A stretch of 64,000 bases of DNA. It comes from Kineosporia aurantiaca JCM 3230 (lineage in GTDB: Bacteria > Actinomycetota > Actinomycetes > Actinomycetales > Kineosporiaceae). The notes below the pieces were generated by a model. The model did not search any database, had not been told where the DNA came from, and saw nothing but the letters and a program-made list of their open reading frames with translations. Shown here one piece after another: positions 26,710 through 35,263 of this stretch. Made by a program: the position numbers and the translations under genes. The stretch spans positions 310,001 through 374,000 of the forward strand of contig JODP01000013.1 of assembly GCA_000719025.1 (NCBI GenBank). The letters run 5' to 3'. How positions within the stretch are numbered: the first letter of the stretch is position 1; every line of letters begins with the position of its first letter.

Positions 26710-27354
26710 GTGCCCTCGCCCCCGCCCGACACCGCACCCCCGGCCTCCGATGGACCGGCCCCCGAACAACCAGCCACCGAAGAACCGGTCCGACGGCTGT
26801 CGGCGAGGGGCCTGGCCTGGCGGGCGCTGGCGATCCTGGCCGGCACCCTGCTGATCGTCAACGGCTCGGTCCGCGGCAGCGACCGGGACTGGCCGTTCGC
26901 CTCAATGGGCCAGTTCGCCTTCCGGACCGGCACCGACGACGTGATCCGCTCCACCTTCCTGGCCGCGGTGGACCAGGACGGAATGCTCCAGCGGGTGGCG
27001 CTCAGCCCGAACAACATCGGCATCGCCCGAGCCGAGATCGAGGGCCAGCAGCGCAACTTCGTGTTTCAGCCGAGCATGCTGAAGAACCTGGCCGAGAACT
27101 ACCACCAGCGGCATCCGGGCGCCCCCCAGCTCACCCAGCTGTGGCTCGCGCAGGACGTGACCAAGCTGCACAAGGGCCGGGACGTCGGCACCAGCCAGGA
27201 GACCATCGTCGGCTGGCCGGCCAACACCCTGACCCCGCCGAGCCTGCCCGGCCCGGGCGGCGCCAAGGTCGCCGTGGATCTGCACGCCCCCGAGAACAGC
27301 GTGCCCAACAACGGCGAGGACCGCGGCCAGAGCGGCCAGGAGGGCCGGAAATGA
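26710..27354 (+). CDS. Single-pass membrane partner of HTTM protein (module 2)
   Basis: The protein is 214 aa with a proline-rich start, one helix (LAWRALAILAGTLLIVNG) and an outside domain with WPFASMGQFAF and GIARAEIEGQQRN. It is the paralogue of the module 1 partner. There is no ribosome site before GTG 26710 but a -10 box at leaderless distance. Its stop overlaps the next start (ATGA). Function unknown. Confidence 0.75.
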   Translation: MPSPPPDTAPPASDGPAPEQPATEEPVRRLSARGLAWRALAILAGTLLIVNGSVRGSDRDWPFASMGQFAFRTGTDDVIRSTFLAAVDQDGMLQRVALSPNNIGIARAEIEGQQRNFVFQPSMLKNLAENYHQRHPGAPQLTQLWLAQDVTKLHKGRDVGTSQETIVGWPANTLTPPSLPGPGGAKVAVDLHAPENSVPNNGEDRGQSGQEGRK

Positions 27355-28238
27355 CCACCATCGAGGCTCCGGCCAGTGCCGCCCCGCCGAAGAGCCGCCT
27401 ACGCGCCTGGGTGTTCGAGCCGGTTCCGCTGGCCCGGGTCGCCGTGCTGCGGGTGATCGTCTACCTGTTCGTCGTCTACGACCTGTTCTTCGTGATCAAC
27501 GACGTGGTCTCGAAGGCCGACAGCCCGGACCTGAAGGTGCTGTACCGGCCGATCCGGATGCGCGAGTGGCTGAACCTGCCCGCGCCCTTCCCGTCCTACG
27601 TCCAGAGCCTGCGGGTAGCGATCATTCTCGGCTGCGCGGTGGTCGTGCTCAGCGTCTTCCGCCGGCTGCCGGTCTGGCTCACCACGGTGGCCGGGCTGGT
27701 CGTGGCGGCCGGCTTCACCGACTGGGCCTCGATCGGGATGTCCTACAGCAAGGTCGATCACGACCATTTCGCGATCGTCGTCGCGCTCTGGGTGCTGCCC
27801 ACCGTCGGTCTCGCGACGACCCGCGACCGGGCGAGCGGGATCCGCGACGAGGCGGCCGGCTGGGCCCTGCTGTGCATCCAGATCGGCTGCGTCGCCACCT
27901 ACTTCCTCTCCGCCGTCTCCAAAGTCCGCTTCGGCGGCTGGGACTGGGTAACCGGATCGACCTTCGCCTGGGCGATGACCCGGCGCGGTACCAGCCTCGG
28001 CAAGGACCTGCTCAACCCGCCGTGGATCCTGACCGCCTCGCAGTGGCTGATCTTCATCATCGAGGTGTGCTCCCCGCTGATCCTGCTGGCCCGCGGAAAG
28101 CTGCGCTACCTCATGGTTCTCGGCTTCCTGTTCTTCCACCTGAGCACCCAGGTGACACTGAGCATCAACTTCCTGCCCCTGGTGATCTGCCTGATGGCGT
28201 TCCTGCCGCTGGAGCAGCTGATCCCCCGAAAGAACTGA
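27351..28238 (+). CDS. HTTM-domain (vitamin K-dependent carboxylase-like) membrane protein, module 2
   Basis: The protein is 295 aa with about seven helices. It shares FEPVPLARVAVLRVIVYLFV, YSKVDHDHFAIVVAL and TYFLSAVSKVRFGGWDWV with module 1. The VDHD and KVRFGGWDW blocks are the most constant parts and are good candidates for the active or quinone-binding site. ATG 27351 is coupled to the partner gene. A long palindrome follows the stop. Confidence 0.86.
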   Translation: MTTIEAPASAAPPKSRLRAWVFEPVPLARVAVLRVIVYLFVVYDLFFVINDVVSKADSPDLKVLYRPIRMREWLNLPAPFPSYVQSLRVAIILGCAVVVLSVFRRLPVWLTTVAGLVVAAGFTDWASIGMSYSKVDHDHFAIVVALWVLPTVGLATTRDRASGIRDEAAGWALLCIQIGCVATYFLSAVSKVRFGGWDWVTGSTFAWAMTRRGTSLGKDLLNPPWILTASQWLIFIIEVCSPLILLARGKLRYLMVLGFLFFHLSTQVTLSINFLPLVICLMAFLPLEQLIPRKN

Positions 28239-28249
28239 ACCACCCGCAA

Positions 28250-28291
28250 AATTAAGGACGCTTGCGAGCCGGCTCGCAAGCGTCCTTAATT
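28250..28291. terminator. 42-bp perfect palindrome, bidirectional terminator
   Basis: AATTAAGGACGCTTGCGAGCC (28250-28270) is followed directly by its exact reverse complement (28271-28291). The AATT ends give A and U runs on either side. It lies between convergent HTTM module 2 and thrS and fits a two-way intrinsic terminator. Confidence 0.85.
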
Positions 28292-28300
28292 GATGACTGT

Positions 28301-30280
28301 TTACACCTGGGCGCGGGTCCGGATCGCCTCGGCGATCCGCTCCACCGCCTGGTCGATCGGCACCCCGTTGTCCTGCGAGCCGTCCCGGAAGCGGAACGAC
28401 ACCGCGCCCTTGGCCACGTCGTCGTCCCCGACGATCAGCATGAAGGGCACCTTCTGCTTGGTGTGGGTGCGGATCTTCTTCGGCATCCGGTCGTCCGAGT
28501 CGTCCACCTCGACCCGCACACCCGCCGCGCGCAGCTTCGCCGCCACGTCGTGCAGGTAGGGCACGTGGTCGTCGGTGACCGGGATGCCGACCGCCTGGAC
28601 CGGGGCCAGCCAGGGGGGGAACGCCCCGGCGTAGTGCTCGACCAGGACCCCGAAGAACCGCTCGATCGACCCGAACTTGGCCGAGTGGATCATCACCGGC
28701 TGCTGCCGGGTGCCGTCGGCCGCCGCGTACTCCAGGCCGAACCGGGCCGGCTGGTTGAAGTCGTACTGGATGGTCGACATCTGCCAGGTCCGGCCGATCG
28801 CGTCCCGGGCCTGGACCGAGATCTTGGGGCCGTAGAACGCGGCGCCGCCCGGGTCCGGGACCAGCTCGGCGCCGGACTCCTCGGCCACCTGCCGCAGCAC
28901 CTCGGTGGCCTTCTCCCACTCGGCGTCGGAGCCGATGAACTTGTCCTTCTTGTCCGGCGCGTCGCTGCGGGTGGAGAGCTCGAGGTAGTAGTCGTCCAGC
29001 CCGAAGTCCTTGAGCAGCCCGGTGACGAACTTCAGCAGGTGCCGGATCTCGTCCGGGGCCTGCTCCTCGGTCACGTAGCTGTGCGAGTCGTCCTGGGTCA
29101 GCCCGCGGACCCGGGTGAGACCGTGCACCACGCCGGACTTCTCGTACCGGTAGACGCCGCCGAACTCGAACAGCCGCAGCGGCAGCTCACGGTAGGAGCG
29201 CCCGCGGGACTGGAAGATCAGGTTGTGCATCGGGCAGTTCATGGCCTTGAGGAAGTACTTGCTGTTCTCCAGCTCCATCGGCGGGAACATGGTGTCCGCG
29301 TAGTGCGGCAGGTGCCCGGAGGTCTCGAACAGCTGGCCCTTGGAGATGTGCGGGGTACCGACGTAGGAGAAGCCCTCCTCGATGTGCCGGTTGCGCACGT
29401 AGTCCTCCATCACCCGCTTGATCACACCGCCCTTGGGGTGGAAGACCACCAGGCCGGAGCCGATCTCGTCGGGGAAGCTGAACAGGTCCAGCTCGTTGCC
29501 GAGCTTGCGGTGGTCGCGCCGCTCGGCCTCGGCCAGCCGCTCCAGGTAGGCCCGGAGCTCGTCCTTGCTCGCCCAGGCGGTGCCGTAGATGCGCTGCAGC
29601 TGCGGGTTCTTCTCGCTGCCGCGCCAGTAGGCGGCGGCCGAGCGCATCAGCTGGAAGCCGTTGCCGATCATCCGGGTGGTCGGCACGTGCGGACCGCGGC
29701 AGAGGTCCTTCCAGACGGTCTCGCCCTTGCGGTTGACGTTGTCGTAGATGGTCAGCTCGGCGCCGCCGACCTCGACGTCGGCGCCCTCCGCGTCCCCGGC
29801 GCCGCCCTTGAGACCGATCAGCTCCATCTTGTACGGCTCGAAGGCCAGCTCGGCCCGGGCCTCGTCGTCGGTGACCACCCGGCGGCGGAAGGTCTGGCCC
29901 TCCTTGATGATCCGCTGCATGGCCTTGTCGAGGGCCTTCAGGTCCTCCGGGGTGAACGGGGTCTCGACGTCGAAGTCGTAGTAGAACCCGTCCCGGATCG
30001 GCGGGCCGATGCCGAGCTTGGCGTCCTTGAAGGTGTCCTGCACGGCCTGGGCGAGCACGTGGGCGGTGGAGTGCCGGAGCACGGCCAGGCCCTCCGGGTC
30101 GGCCGCGGTGACCGGCTCGACCTGGTCGCCCTCGGCCAGCTCGTGGGTGAGGTCGCGCAGCTCGCCGTTCACCCGGGCGACCAGGACGGCGCGGTCGTCG
30201 GAGAACAGGTCCGCGGCCGTGGTCCCCGCGGCGACTTCCCGCGGTGAACCGGATACGGACACGGTGACCTGGGCTGACAC
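28301..30280 (-). CDS. thrS: Threonyl-tRNA synthetase
   Basis: ThrRS (659 aa) attaches threonine to tRNA-Thr. It has the N-terminal TGS domain (VSVSGSPREVAAGTTAADL), the editing domain with HSTAHVLAQAV and DGFYYDFD, and the class II core with LFEFGGVYRYEKSGVVHGL (motif 2) and the anticodon domain starting WLAPVQAVGIPV. GTG 30280 has AGGAG five bases upstream. No T-box leader was seen. In mycobacteria thrS lies directly by the HIT gene. Confidence 0.98.
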   Translation of the reverse strand: MSAQVTVSVSGSPREVAAGTTAADLFSDDRAVLVARVNGELRDLTHELAEGDQVEPVTAADPEGLAVLRHSTAHVLAQAVQDTFKDAKLGIGPPIRDGFYYDFDVETPFTPEDLKALDKAMQRIIKEGQTFRRRVVTDDEARAELAFEPYKMELIGLKGGAGDAEGADVEVGGAELTIYDNVNRKGETVWKDLCRGPHVPTTRMIGNGFQLMRSAAAYWRGSEKNPQLQRIYGTAWASKDELRAYLERLAEAERRDHRKLGNELDLFSFPDEIGSGLVVFHPKGGVIKRVMEDYVRNRHIEEGFSYVGTPHISKGQLFETSGHLPHYADTMFPPMELENSKYFLKAMNCPMHNLIFQSRGRSYRELPLRLFEFGGVYRYEKSGVVHGLTRVRGLTQDDSHSYVTEEQAPDEIRHLLKFVTGLLKDFGLDDYYLELSTRSDAPDKKDKFIGSDAEWEKATEVLRQVAEESGAELVPDPGGAAFYGPKISVQARDAIGRTWQMSTIQYDFNQPARFGLEYAAADGTRQQPVMIHSAKFGSIERFFGVLVEHYAGAFPPWLAPVQAVGIPVTDDHVPYLHDVAAKLRAAGVRVEVDDSDDRMPKKIRTHTKQKVPFMLIVGDDDVAKGAVSFRFRDGSQDNGVPIDQAVERIAEAIRTRAQV

Positions 30281-30413
30281 GGTGACTCCTCGATGCTGGT
30301 GGTGGGCTCTGGACCGAGCGCCGCATCGATGCTACCGAGCAGCGGGCCCGGGGCGCGCACGGGTTTCGCCGTGTCCCCTCAGGGTGGGGCACCGGTGAGC
30401 CGATGAGGAGCGG

Positions 30414-32414
30414 GTGGGTGGGAATGAGCCGGGACAACCGGAGGAGATCCTGGCCGTCGCCTTGACCGAGGCCGACCGCCAGGAACAGGCACGGATCGAG
30501 GCCGTCCACGCCCTGGGGCTGCTGGAGCGGCCGGTCACCGAGGGGATGGAGCGGGTGGTCACGCTGGCCGCCGAGCTGTGCGGCACGGCCAACGCCTCGA
30601 TCAACGTGGTGGACGAGGACTGGCTGCACTCGATCGCCGCGGTGGGCGGTCCGCAGGGCAGCTTCCCGCGTGAGGACATCCCCTGCGACCGGGTGGTCCG
30701 CACCGGGCAGGAACTGATCATCCCGGACGCCACCCGCACCCCGGTGCTGGCCGACAGCCCGGTGGTGGACGGCTCGCTGGCCACCATGGGGTTCTATGCC
30801 TCGGTGCCGATGCGTACCGGGGACGGGCACGTGGTCGGCACGCTCTGCGCCTACGACGAGTCCCCGCACCCGTTCTCCGACGCGCAGCTGAAGATGCTCC
30901 GGATCCTGGCCGACCACGCGATGAGCCTGTTCCAGACGGCGGACGCGCTAGAACGGGCCCAGCACGCCACCGCGCGGCTGGCCCAGATGTCCCGGGAGGC
31001 CCGGGACATCGTCGAGAGCACCCGGGACCCGTACTACGCGTTCGGCGACGACCTGCGGATCACCTACTGGAACCCGGCGGCCGAGCGGGCTTTCGGCTGG
31101 ACCGCGGCGGAGGTGATCGGGGCCGACGTGATCGACCGGCTGGCCCCGCCCGGCACCCGCCCGGCGGCCCTGGCCTCGATCCGCGGCTGGCGTCCCGGCA
31201 TCACCGTGCGCGAGCAGACCCCGCTGGCCTGCCGGGACGGCTCCCAGAAGCTCACCGACCTGCAGATCTGGTCCTCGGGCCAGGAGGGCGGCTGGCACGT
31301 CTTCGCCCGGGAGGCCACCGCCCCGGATCCGGCCGAGCACAGCCGCCGGGCGGCCGAGCAGCTCCTGGCCGCCGCCTTCGGCCTGTCCCCCAGCGGTCTC
31401 GCCGTGGTCGGGGTGAAGGGTCCGGAGGCCGGGCGCATCCTGCGGGCCAACACCGCCTTGCACGCCCTCACCGGCCGGTCCCAGGTGGTCGGCCTGCCCC
31501 TCGCGGAGGTGGTGAGCGGTCCGCCGCCGGACCCGCGCCGGCCCCCCAGCCCCACCGCGGCCGAGGACGAGATCGACCGCCGCGCCCTGCTCGAGGACTT
31601 CGACCTGCTGATCTCCGAGCCGGCCGGAACCTTCCGCAACGACTCGCTGGAGCACCGCACCCGGGTGCCGGTCGGGCTCGGCCACATCTTCGTCCAGCTG
31701 CTGATCACCCTGACCCGGGACGCCGAGGACCGCCCGGAGCACATCCTGGTGCAGATGCGGGACGTGACCACCCAGCACGCCCACGAGCAGTGGCTGATCC
31801 GGCAGACCCAGACCGACCAGCTGACCGGCCTGGGCAACCGGCTGGCCCTGCAGGAACGGCTGGCCCAGGAAGTGGAATGGCTGCGCACCGGGCACGGCGG
31901 CCTGGGCGTGCTGGTGGTCGACCTGGACAACTTCCGGACGGTCAACGACACGCTCGGCCGCCCGGCCGGCGACGACCTGCTCTGCCGGATGGCCACCGCC
32001 CTGACCGCGGCCCTGCCGGAGAACGCCTTCGGCGCCCGGCTCGGCGGCGACCAGTTCGTCGTCCTGGCCCCCGGGGGCTCGGCCGGGTCGATGGACGAGC
32101 TGGCCGATCACGTCGGGGCGGCCCTCGGCGAGGCGGCGGACAACTTCGCCCTGCGGCTCGGCGTCCAGGTCGGGGCCAGCCTGGGCACGATGTTCACCGA
32201 GAACCCGGCCACCGATCCGGAAGAGCTGCTGAAGGCGGCGGACTCGGCGATGTACGAGAACAAGCGCCGGCGGCGGGAACACCGGCCGGGGCTGCACGCC
32301 GTGCCCTCGCCCCGGAACGCCGAGACTCCGCCCCTGCCGGCCCCGACCCCGGCCCCCCGGCACACCCCGGGACCGGGTGAGACCCCGCACCCGGCACACA
32401 GCCGAAAGCCTTAA
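30414..32414 (+). CDS. GAF-PAS-GGDEF signalling protein with degenerate GGDQF site
   Basis: The 666-aa soluble protein starts at GTG 30414 (AGGAG three bases upstream). Domains in order: a GAF domain at about 25-165 (NASINVVDEDWLHSIAAVGG), a PAS domain at about 195-300 (YWNPAAERAFGWTAAEVIGAD), a second, weaker PAS-like segment (about 320-450) and a GGDEF domain from about 460 (DQLTGLGNRLALQERLA, VLVVDLDNFRTVNDTLG). The signature is GGDQF at residues 544-548: the catalytic glutamate is glutamine, so diguanylate cyclase activity is doubtful. A proline-rich tail ends the protein. No EAL domain is present. Confidence 0.9.
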   Translation: MGGNEPGQPEEILAVALTEADRQEQARIEAVHALGLLERPVTEGMERVVTLAAELCGTANASINVVDEDWLHSIAAVGGPQGSFPREDIPCDRVVRTGQELIIPDATRTPVLADSPVVDGSLATMGFYASVPMRTGDGHVVGTLCAYDESPHPFSDAQLKMLRILADHAMSLFQTADALERAQHATARLAQMSREARDIVESTRDPYYAFGDDLRITYWNPAAERAFGWTAAEVIGADVIDRLAPPGTRPAALASIRGWRPGITVREQTPLACRDGSQKLTDLQIWSSGQEGGWHVFAREATAPDPAEHSRRAAEQLLAAAFGLSPSGLAVVGVKGPEAGRILRANTALHALTGRSQVVGLPLAEVVSGPPPDPRRPPSPTAAEDEIDRRALLEDFDLLISEPAGTFRNDSLEHRTRVPVGLGHIFVQLLITLTRDAEDRPEHILVQMRDVTTQHAHEQWLIRQTQTDQLTGLGNRLALQERLAQEVEWLRTGHGGLGVLVVDLDNFRTVNDTLGRPAGDDLLCRMATALTAALPENAFGARLGGDQFVVLAPGGSAGSMDELADHVGAALGEAADNFALRLGVQVGASLGTMFTENPATDPEELLKAADSAMYENKRRRREHRPGLHAVPSPRNAETPPLPAPTPAPRHTPGPGETPHPAHSRKP

Positions 32415-32416
32415 CT

Positions 32417-33796
32417 CTAAGAACTGAGCGGCCGCCAGCCCTCCGGGTCGCGCCCACCCGGCGTCGGCGCCGAGGGGTCGTAGGGCTCGCGGGTGAAGAT
32501 GAAGGTGCCGACGTCCAGGGCCACCACCCGGCCTTCGGCGTCGCGCACCGGACTCAGCCGCTCCCCCTGGTGATAACCCTCCAGCCCGATCCATTCACCA
32601 GCGGAGTCCCGCCGGAACCGGCCGTTGCGGGAGCCGTACTCCAGTCCGTGCACGGCCAGGTCGCCGTCGGCGGTGAGCCGCAGACCCATCCCGTTCGGGC
32701 CCCAGTACCAGGTGCCGGTCAGGGCCAGGGCCTCGTCGTCCGCCTGCTCCAGCGGCCGCCAGGTGGGGCCCAGGTACGGCTCGCGCTCACGGAGCAGGTC
32801 GAGCAACTGCATCGCCAGGCCGTTGCTGTTGCCGTTCGTGCCGTTGGTCAGCACCACCGCCCCGGTCTGCTGCCCCGGATTCACGAAGAGCCCGGCCACG
32901 TAGCCCGGCACCGAGCCCCCGTGCCCGAGCAGGTCGCCCCCGGCCCGCTCGAAGTTGAACATGCCCAGGCCGTACCCGCGCCGCCCGCCGCCCACGTCCA
33001 CCCCGGTCGGCTCGGCCATCTCGGCCAGCGACGAGGGCGCCAGGACCCCGGACCCCGAAGCCCCCATCAGGAACCCGCCGAACCGTCCGAGATCCGTCAC
33101 GGTGGACCACAGCTGCCCGGCCGCCGCCCCCACCCCCAGGTCGACCGCGGGCTCGGGCAGCACCAGATCGGCCCAGGGATGGACCGCCCAGCCCGGGGCC
33201 GCGTCCGGAAGCGGGTGATAGGTGGTGCGATCCATCCCCAGCGGGGTCAGCAGCTCCGCCTGCAGCACCTCGTACCAGGGCCGCTCCCGCAGCCGGGCCA
33301 CCAGCTCGCCGAGCACCGCGTAACCCAGGTTGGAGTAATGGAATCGGCGCCCGGCCGGGGACCGCACGTCGTCCGGCCGCAGCCGGTCCACGAACTCCGC
33401 CCAGCTGATCCCCGGCACCCGCTCCCACCACTGCCCCGGCTCGCCCGGCAGCTCGGCCCGCAAACCGGACTCGTGCGCCAGCAGCGAGAGCACCGTGCGC
33501 TCACCGAACGGCAGCCCGGGCACGTGCTTCCCGATCGGGTCCTCCAGCGCGAGGCGCCCCTCGTCGCGCAGCCGGAGCACCAGCACCGCGGTCATGATCT
33601 TGGTGATCGAGCCGATCCGGTACTGCACCTGTTCCGGTGAAGCGGCCGAAGAGCCCCGGCTGCCGCTCCAGATCAGCTCCGGCCCCCGGGTGACGCCGGC
33701 CACCAGGCTCGGCAACCGGCCCTCCCGCTGGGTTCGGGCCAGCGCGGCCAGCAGGTGCCGGGCGGTGGACGGGGAGACCTCTTCATCCGCAGTCAT
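32417..33796 (-). CDS. Serine hydrolase, beta-lactamase class C/PBP4*-like
   Basis: The 459-aa protein has the penicillin-binding fold: S63-I-T-K66 (active serine and lysine), Y154-S-N156 and H292-G-G. A C-terminal DUF3471-like or lipocalin-like segment (LTGTWYWGPNGMGLRL) follows the catalytic domain. No signal peptide is seen, so it is probably cytoplasmic, like many esterase or peptidase members of the family. It converges with the GGDEF gene (2 bases apart) and diverges from the peptide operon. Confidence 0.9.
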   Translation of the reverse strand: MTADEEVSPSTARHLLAALARTQREGRLPSLVAGVTRGPELIWSGSRGSSAASPEQVQYRIGSITKIMTAVLVLRLRDEGRLALEDPIGKHVPGLPFGERTVLSLLAHESGLRAELPGEPGQWWERVPGISWAEFVDRLRPDDVRSPAGRRFHYSNLGYAVLGELVARLRERPWYEVLQAELLTPLGMDRTTYHPLPDAAPGWAVHPWADLVLPEPAVDLGVGAAAGQLWSTVTDLGRFGGFLMGASGSGVLAPSSLAEMAEPTGVDVGGGRRGYGLGMFNFERAGGDLLGHGGSVPGYVAGLFVNPGQQTGAVVLTNGTNGNSNGLAMQLLDLLREREPYLGPTWRPLEQADDEALALTGTWYWGPNGMGLRLTADGDLAVHGLEYGSRNGRFRRDSAGEWIGLEGYHQGERLSPVRDAEGRVVALDVGTFIFTREPYDPSAPTPGGRDPEGWRPLSS

Positions 33797-33822
33797 GGCC
33801 GCACCTTACGCCCGCAAAGCCG

Positions 33823-33836
33823 GGTTTCACGAAACC
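33823..33836. promoter_or_regulatory. Operator-like repeat GGTTTC-AC-GAAACC upstream of the peptide operon
   Basis: A 14-base inverted repeat (arms GGTTTC/GAAACC) lies in the divergent region between the hydrolase and the peptide gene. TATGCT at 33839-33844 can be a -10 box for the peptide operon, which would place the repeat over its -35 region. Confidence 0.4.
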
Positions 33837-33945
33837 TTATGCTACTGATCAGTTTCCAGTATCACCGGCTTCTTCACCGGACTCTTCAGAGCCGTCACAA
33901 CCCGCCGCTCGCACCGAGCGCCGAATCCCCGGGGGGAGGATTCCG

Positions 33946-34035
33946 ATGAAGAAGATCACCGTTCGCAAGGCCGGCACGGTCAAGCTCACCAGCGTGGCCC
34001 GCGCGATGTACGCGCCGTGCTGCGGCATCGCCTGA
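33946..34035 (+). CDS. 29-residue candidate RiPP precursor or signal peptide
   Basis: A strong ribosome site GGGGGGAGGA ends 5 bases before ATG 33946. The peptide starts MKKITVRKAGTVK and ends ARAMYAPCCGIA. The first two thirds are basic and leader-like; the end carries two adjacent cysteines and a glycine, a typical core. A hairpin follows the stop, then a PqqD-domain metalloprotease gene. No standard precursor family was recognised. It could instead be a small signal peptide processed by the protease. Frame and ribosome site are seen; its role is inferred from context. Confidence 0.65.
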   Translation: MKKITVRKAGTVKLTSVARAMYAPCCGIA

Positions 34036-34048
34036 TCCCGTCCCGCCC

Positions 34049-34078
34049 GTGGGGGCGGTCGTCCCTGGCCGCCCCCAC
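34049..34078 (+). terminator. Attenuator-like hairpin after the peptide gene
   Basis: A perfect 10-bp stem (GTGGGGGCGG and its complement) with a 10-base loop lies 14 bases after the peptide stop. It has no good U-run, so it may end transcription only partly, or protect the short message. Such structures are usual between precursor and enzyme genes of peptide operons. Confidence 0.6.
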
Positions 34079-34102
34079 ACCGTTCCGAGCCCGGAGGTGC
34101 GC

Positions 34103-35263
34103 ATGCCCACCGCTCTGGTCTTTCACCCACTGACCTTCCTCGACGAGGGCGACGCGGTGACCGTGGGCCGCACCGACATCGACTCGTACTGCGTGCTTCC
34201 CGCCGACGGCGCGTTCCTGCTGCGACGTCTCACCGAGGGCACCCCGCCCGCCGAGGCGGCCCGCGAGTACGAAGAACACTACGGCGAACCAGTGGACGTC
34301 GGTGACTTCGTCTCGAGTATGTCGGACCTCGGATTTCTCAAGCAGGACGCCGAAACCGCACCCGGGCCGCTGCGGGGTCAGCGGCTCGGCCGGGCTCTGT
34401 TCTCCGGACCGGCCTGGGTGCTGTACGCCGGCCTGGTCGCCGCCGCGGCCCTCCGGACCGCGCAGCACCCAGATCTGGTACCGCGTTACCAGGACCTGTT
34501 CTTCACCGATTACCTGACCCTGGTCGTGCTTACCCTGGCCATCGCCCAGACGCCCTTGTTGCTGCTCCACGAAGCCTTTCACATGCTGGCCGGAAGACGC
34601 ATCGGCCTGCGCTCACACCTCGGGATCGGGCGGCGGCTCTGGTTCGTGGTCATCGAGGCAACCATGGACGGCCTGGTCACGGTGCCCCGCCGGCGCCGCT
34701 ATCTGCCGATCCTGGCCGGGATGCTGGCCGACGTCCTCCTGATCGCCGTCTTCGTGCTGATCGCCGCAGCGGTGCGCCGACCCGACGGTTCCCAGCCCAC
34801 GGCCGGAACCCTCTGCCTGGGAATCGCCTTCAGCACCCTGCTGCGCCTGGCCTGGCAGCTCTACTTCTATCTCCGCACCGATCTGTACTACCTGGCCGTC
34901 ACCGCGTTCGGCTGCATCGATCTGCACGAGTCCGCGATCATCCTGCTCCGCAACACGTTCCACCGCCTGACCCGCCGCCCGGAGCGGACGACCGACGAAA
35001 GCGTCATTCATCCCCGCGACCTCAAGCCGGCCCGGTGGTACGCATGGCTCGTGGCCGGCGGCTACGGATTCTCGTTCTTCCTTCTGGTCACGGTCGCCAT
35101 TCCCACCTTCGTGCACACCGTCCGCCTCGCCGTGGACCGGGTGACCGCGCCGGACGTCGCGGCCCGCACCGACGCGATCACCTTCATCGGGCTCAACGTG
35201 TTCCAGTTCGGCCTACTCGGCTACGTCGTCCTCCGATCCAGAACCCGCAAGGAGTTGGCATGA
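34103..35263 (+). CDS. PqqD-like domain fused to a membrane HExxH metalloprotease
   Basis: The protein is 386 aa from ATG 34103 (GGAGG five bases upstream). Residues 1-85 resemble PqqD, the small winged-helix RiPP recognition fold (DIDSYCVLPADGAFLLRRL, EGTPPAEAAREY, DLGFLKQD). From about residue 98 there are six or so helices. H156-E157-A-F-H160 (LLLLHEAFHMLAG) is a zinc-metalloprotease motif inside a helix, and D210 in LAGMLADVLLIAV is a possible third ligand, as in M50 site-2 proteases. It probably binds the peptide leader and cuts or exports it. The stop overlaps the next gene (ATGA). Confidence 0.75.
   Translation: MPTALVFHPLTFLDEGDAVTVGRTDIDSYCVLPADGAFLLRRLTEGTPPAEAAREYEEHYGEPVDVGDFVSSMSDLGFLKQDAETAPGPLRGQRLGRALFSGPAWVLYAGLVAAAALRTAQHPDLVPRYQDLFFTDYLTLVVLTLAIAQTPLLLLHEAFHMLAGRRIGLRSHLGIGRRLWFVVIEATMDGLVTVPRRRRYLPILAGMLADVLLIAVFVLIAAAVRRPDGSQPTAGTLCLGIAFSTLLRLAWQLYFYLRTDLYYLAVTAFGCIDLHESAIILLRNTFHRLTRRPERTTDESVIHPRDLKPARWYAWLVAGGYGFSFFLLVTVAIPTFVHTVRLAVDRVTAPDVAARTDAITFIGLNVFQFGLLGYVVLRSRTRKELA

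Noticed and set aside
28262..30247. Long plus-strand open frame across thrS
   Set aside because: It is antisense to a clear threonyl-tRNA synthetase and has no family signature or start signal.
30281..30413. T-box or other riboswitch before thrS
   Set aside because: No T-box sequence, specifier stem or terminator could be recognised in this short gap.
33946..34035. Methanobactin-like precursor (short basic leader, cysteine-rich end)
   Set aside because: The length and style are similar, but no MbnB- or MbnC-type gene is present and the core has only one CC pair.
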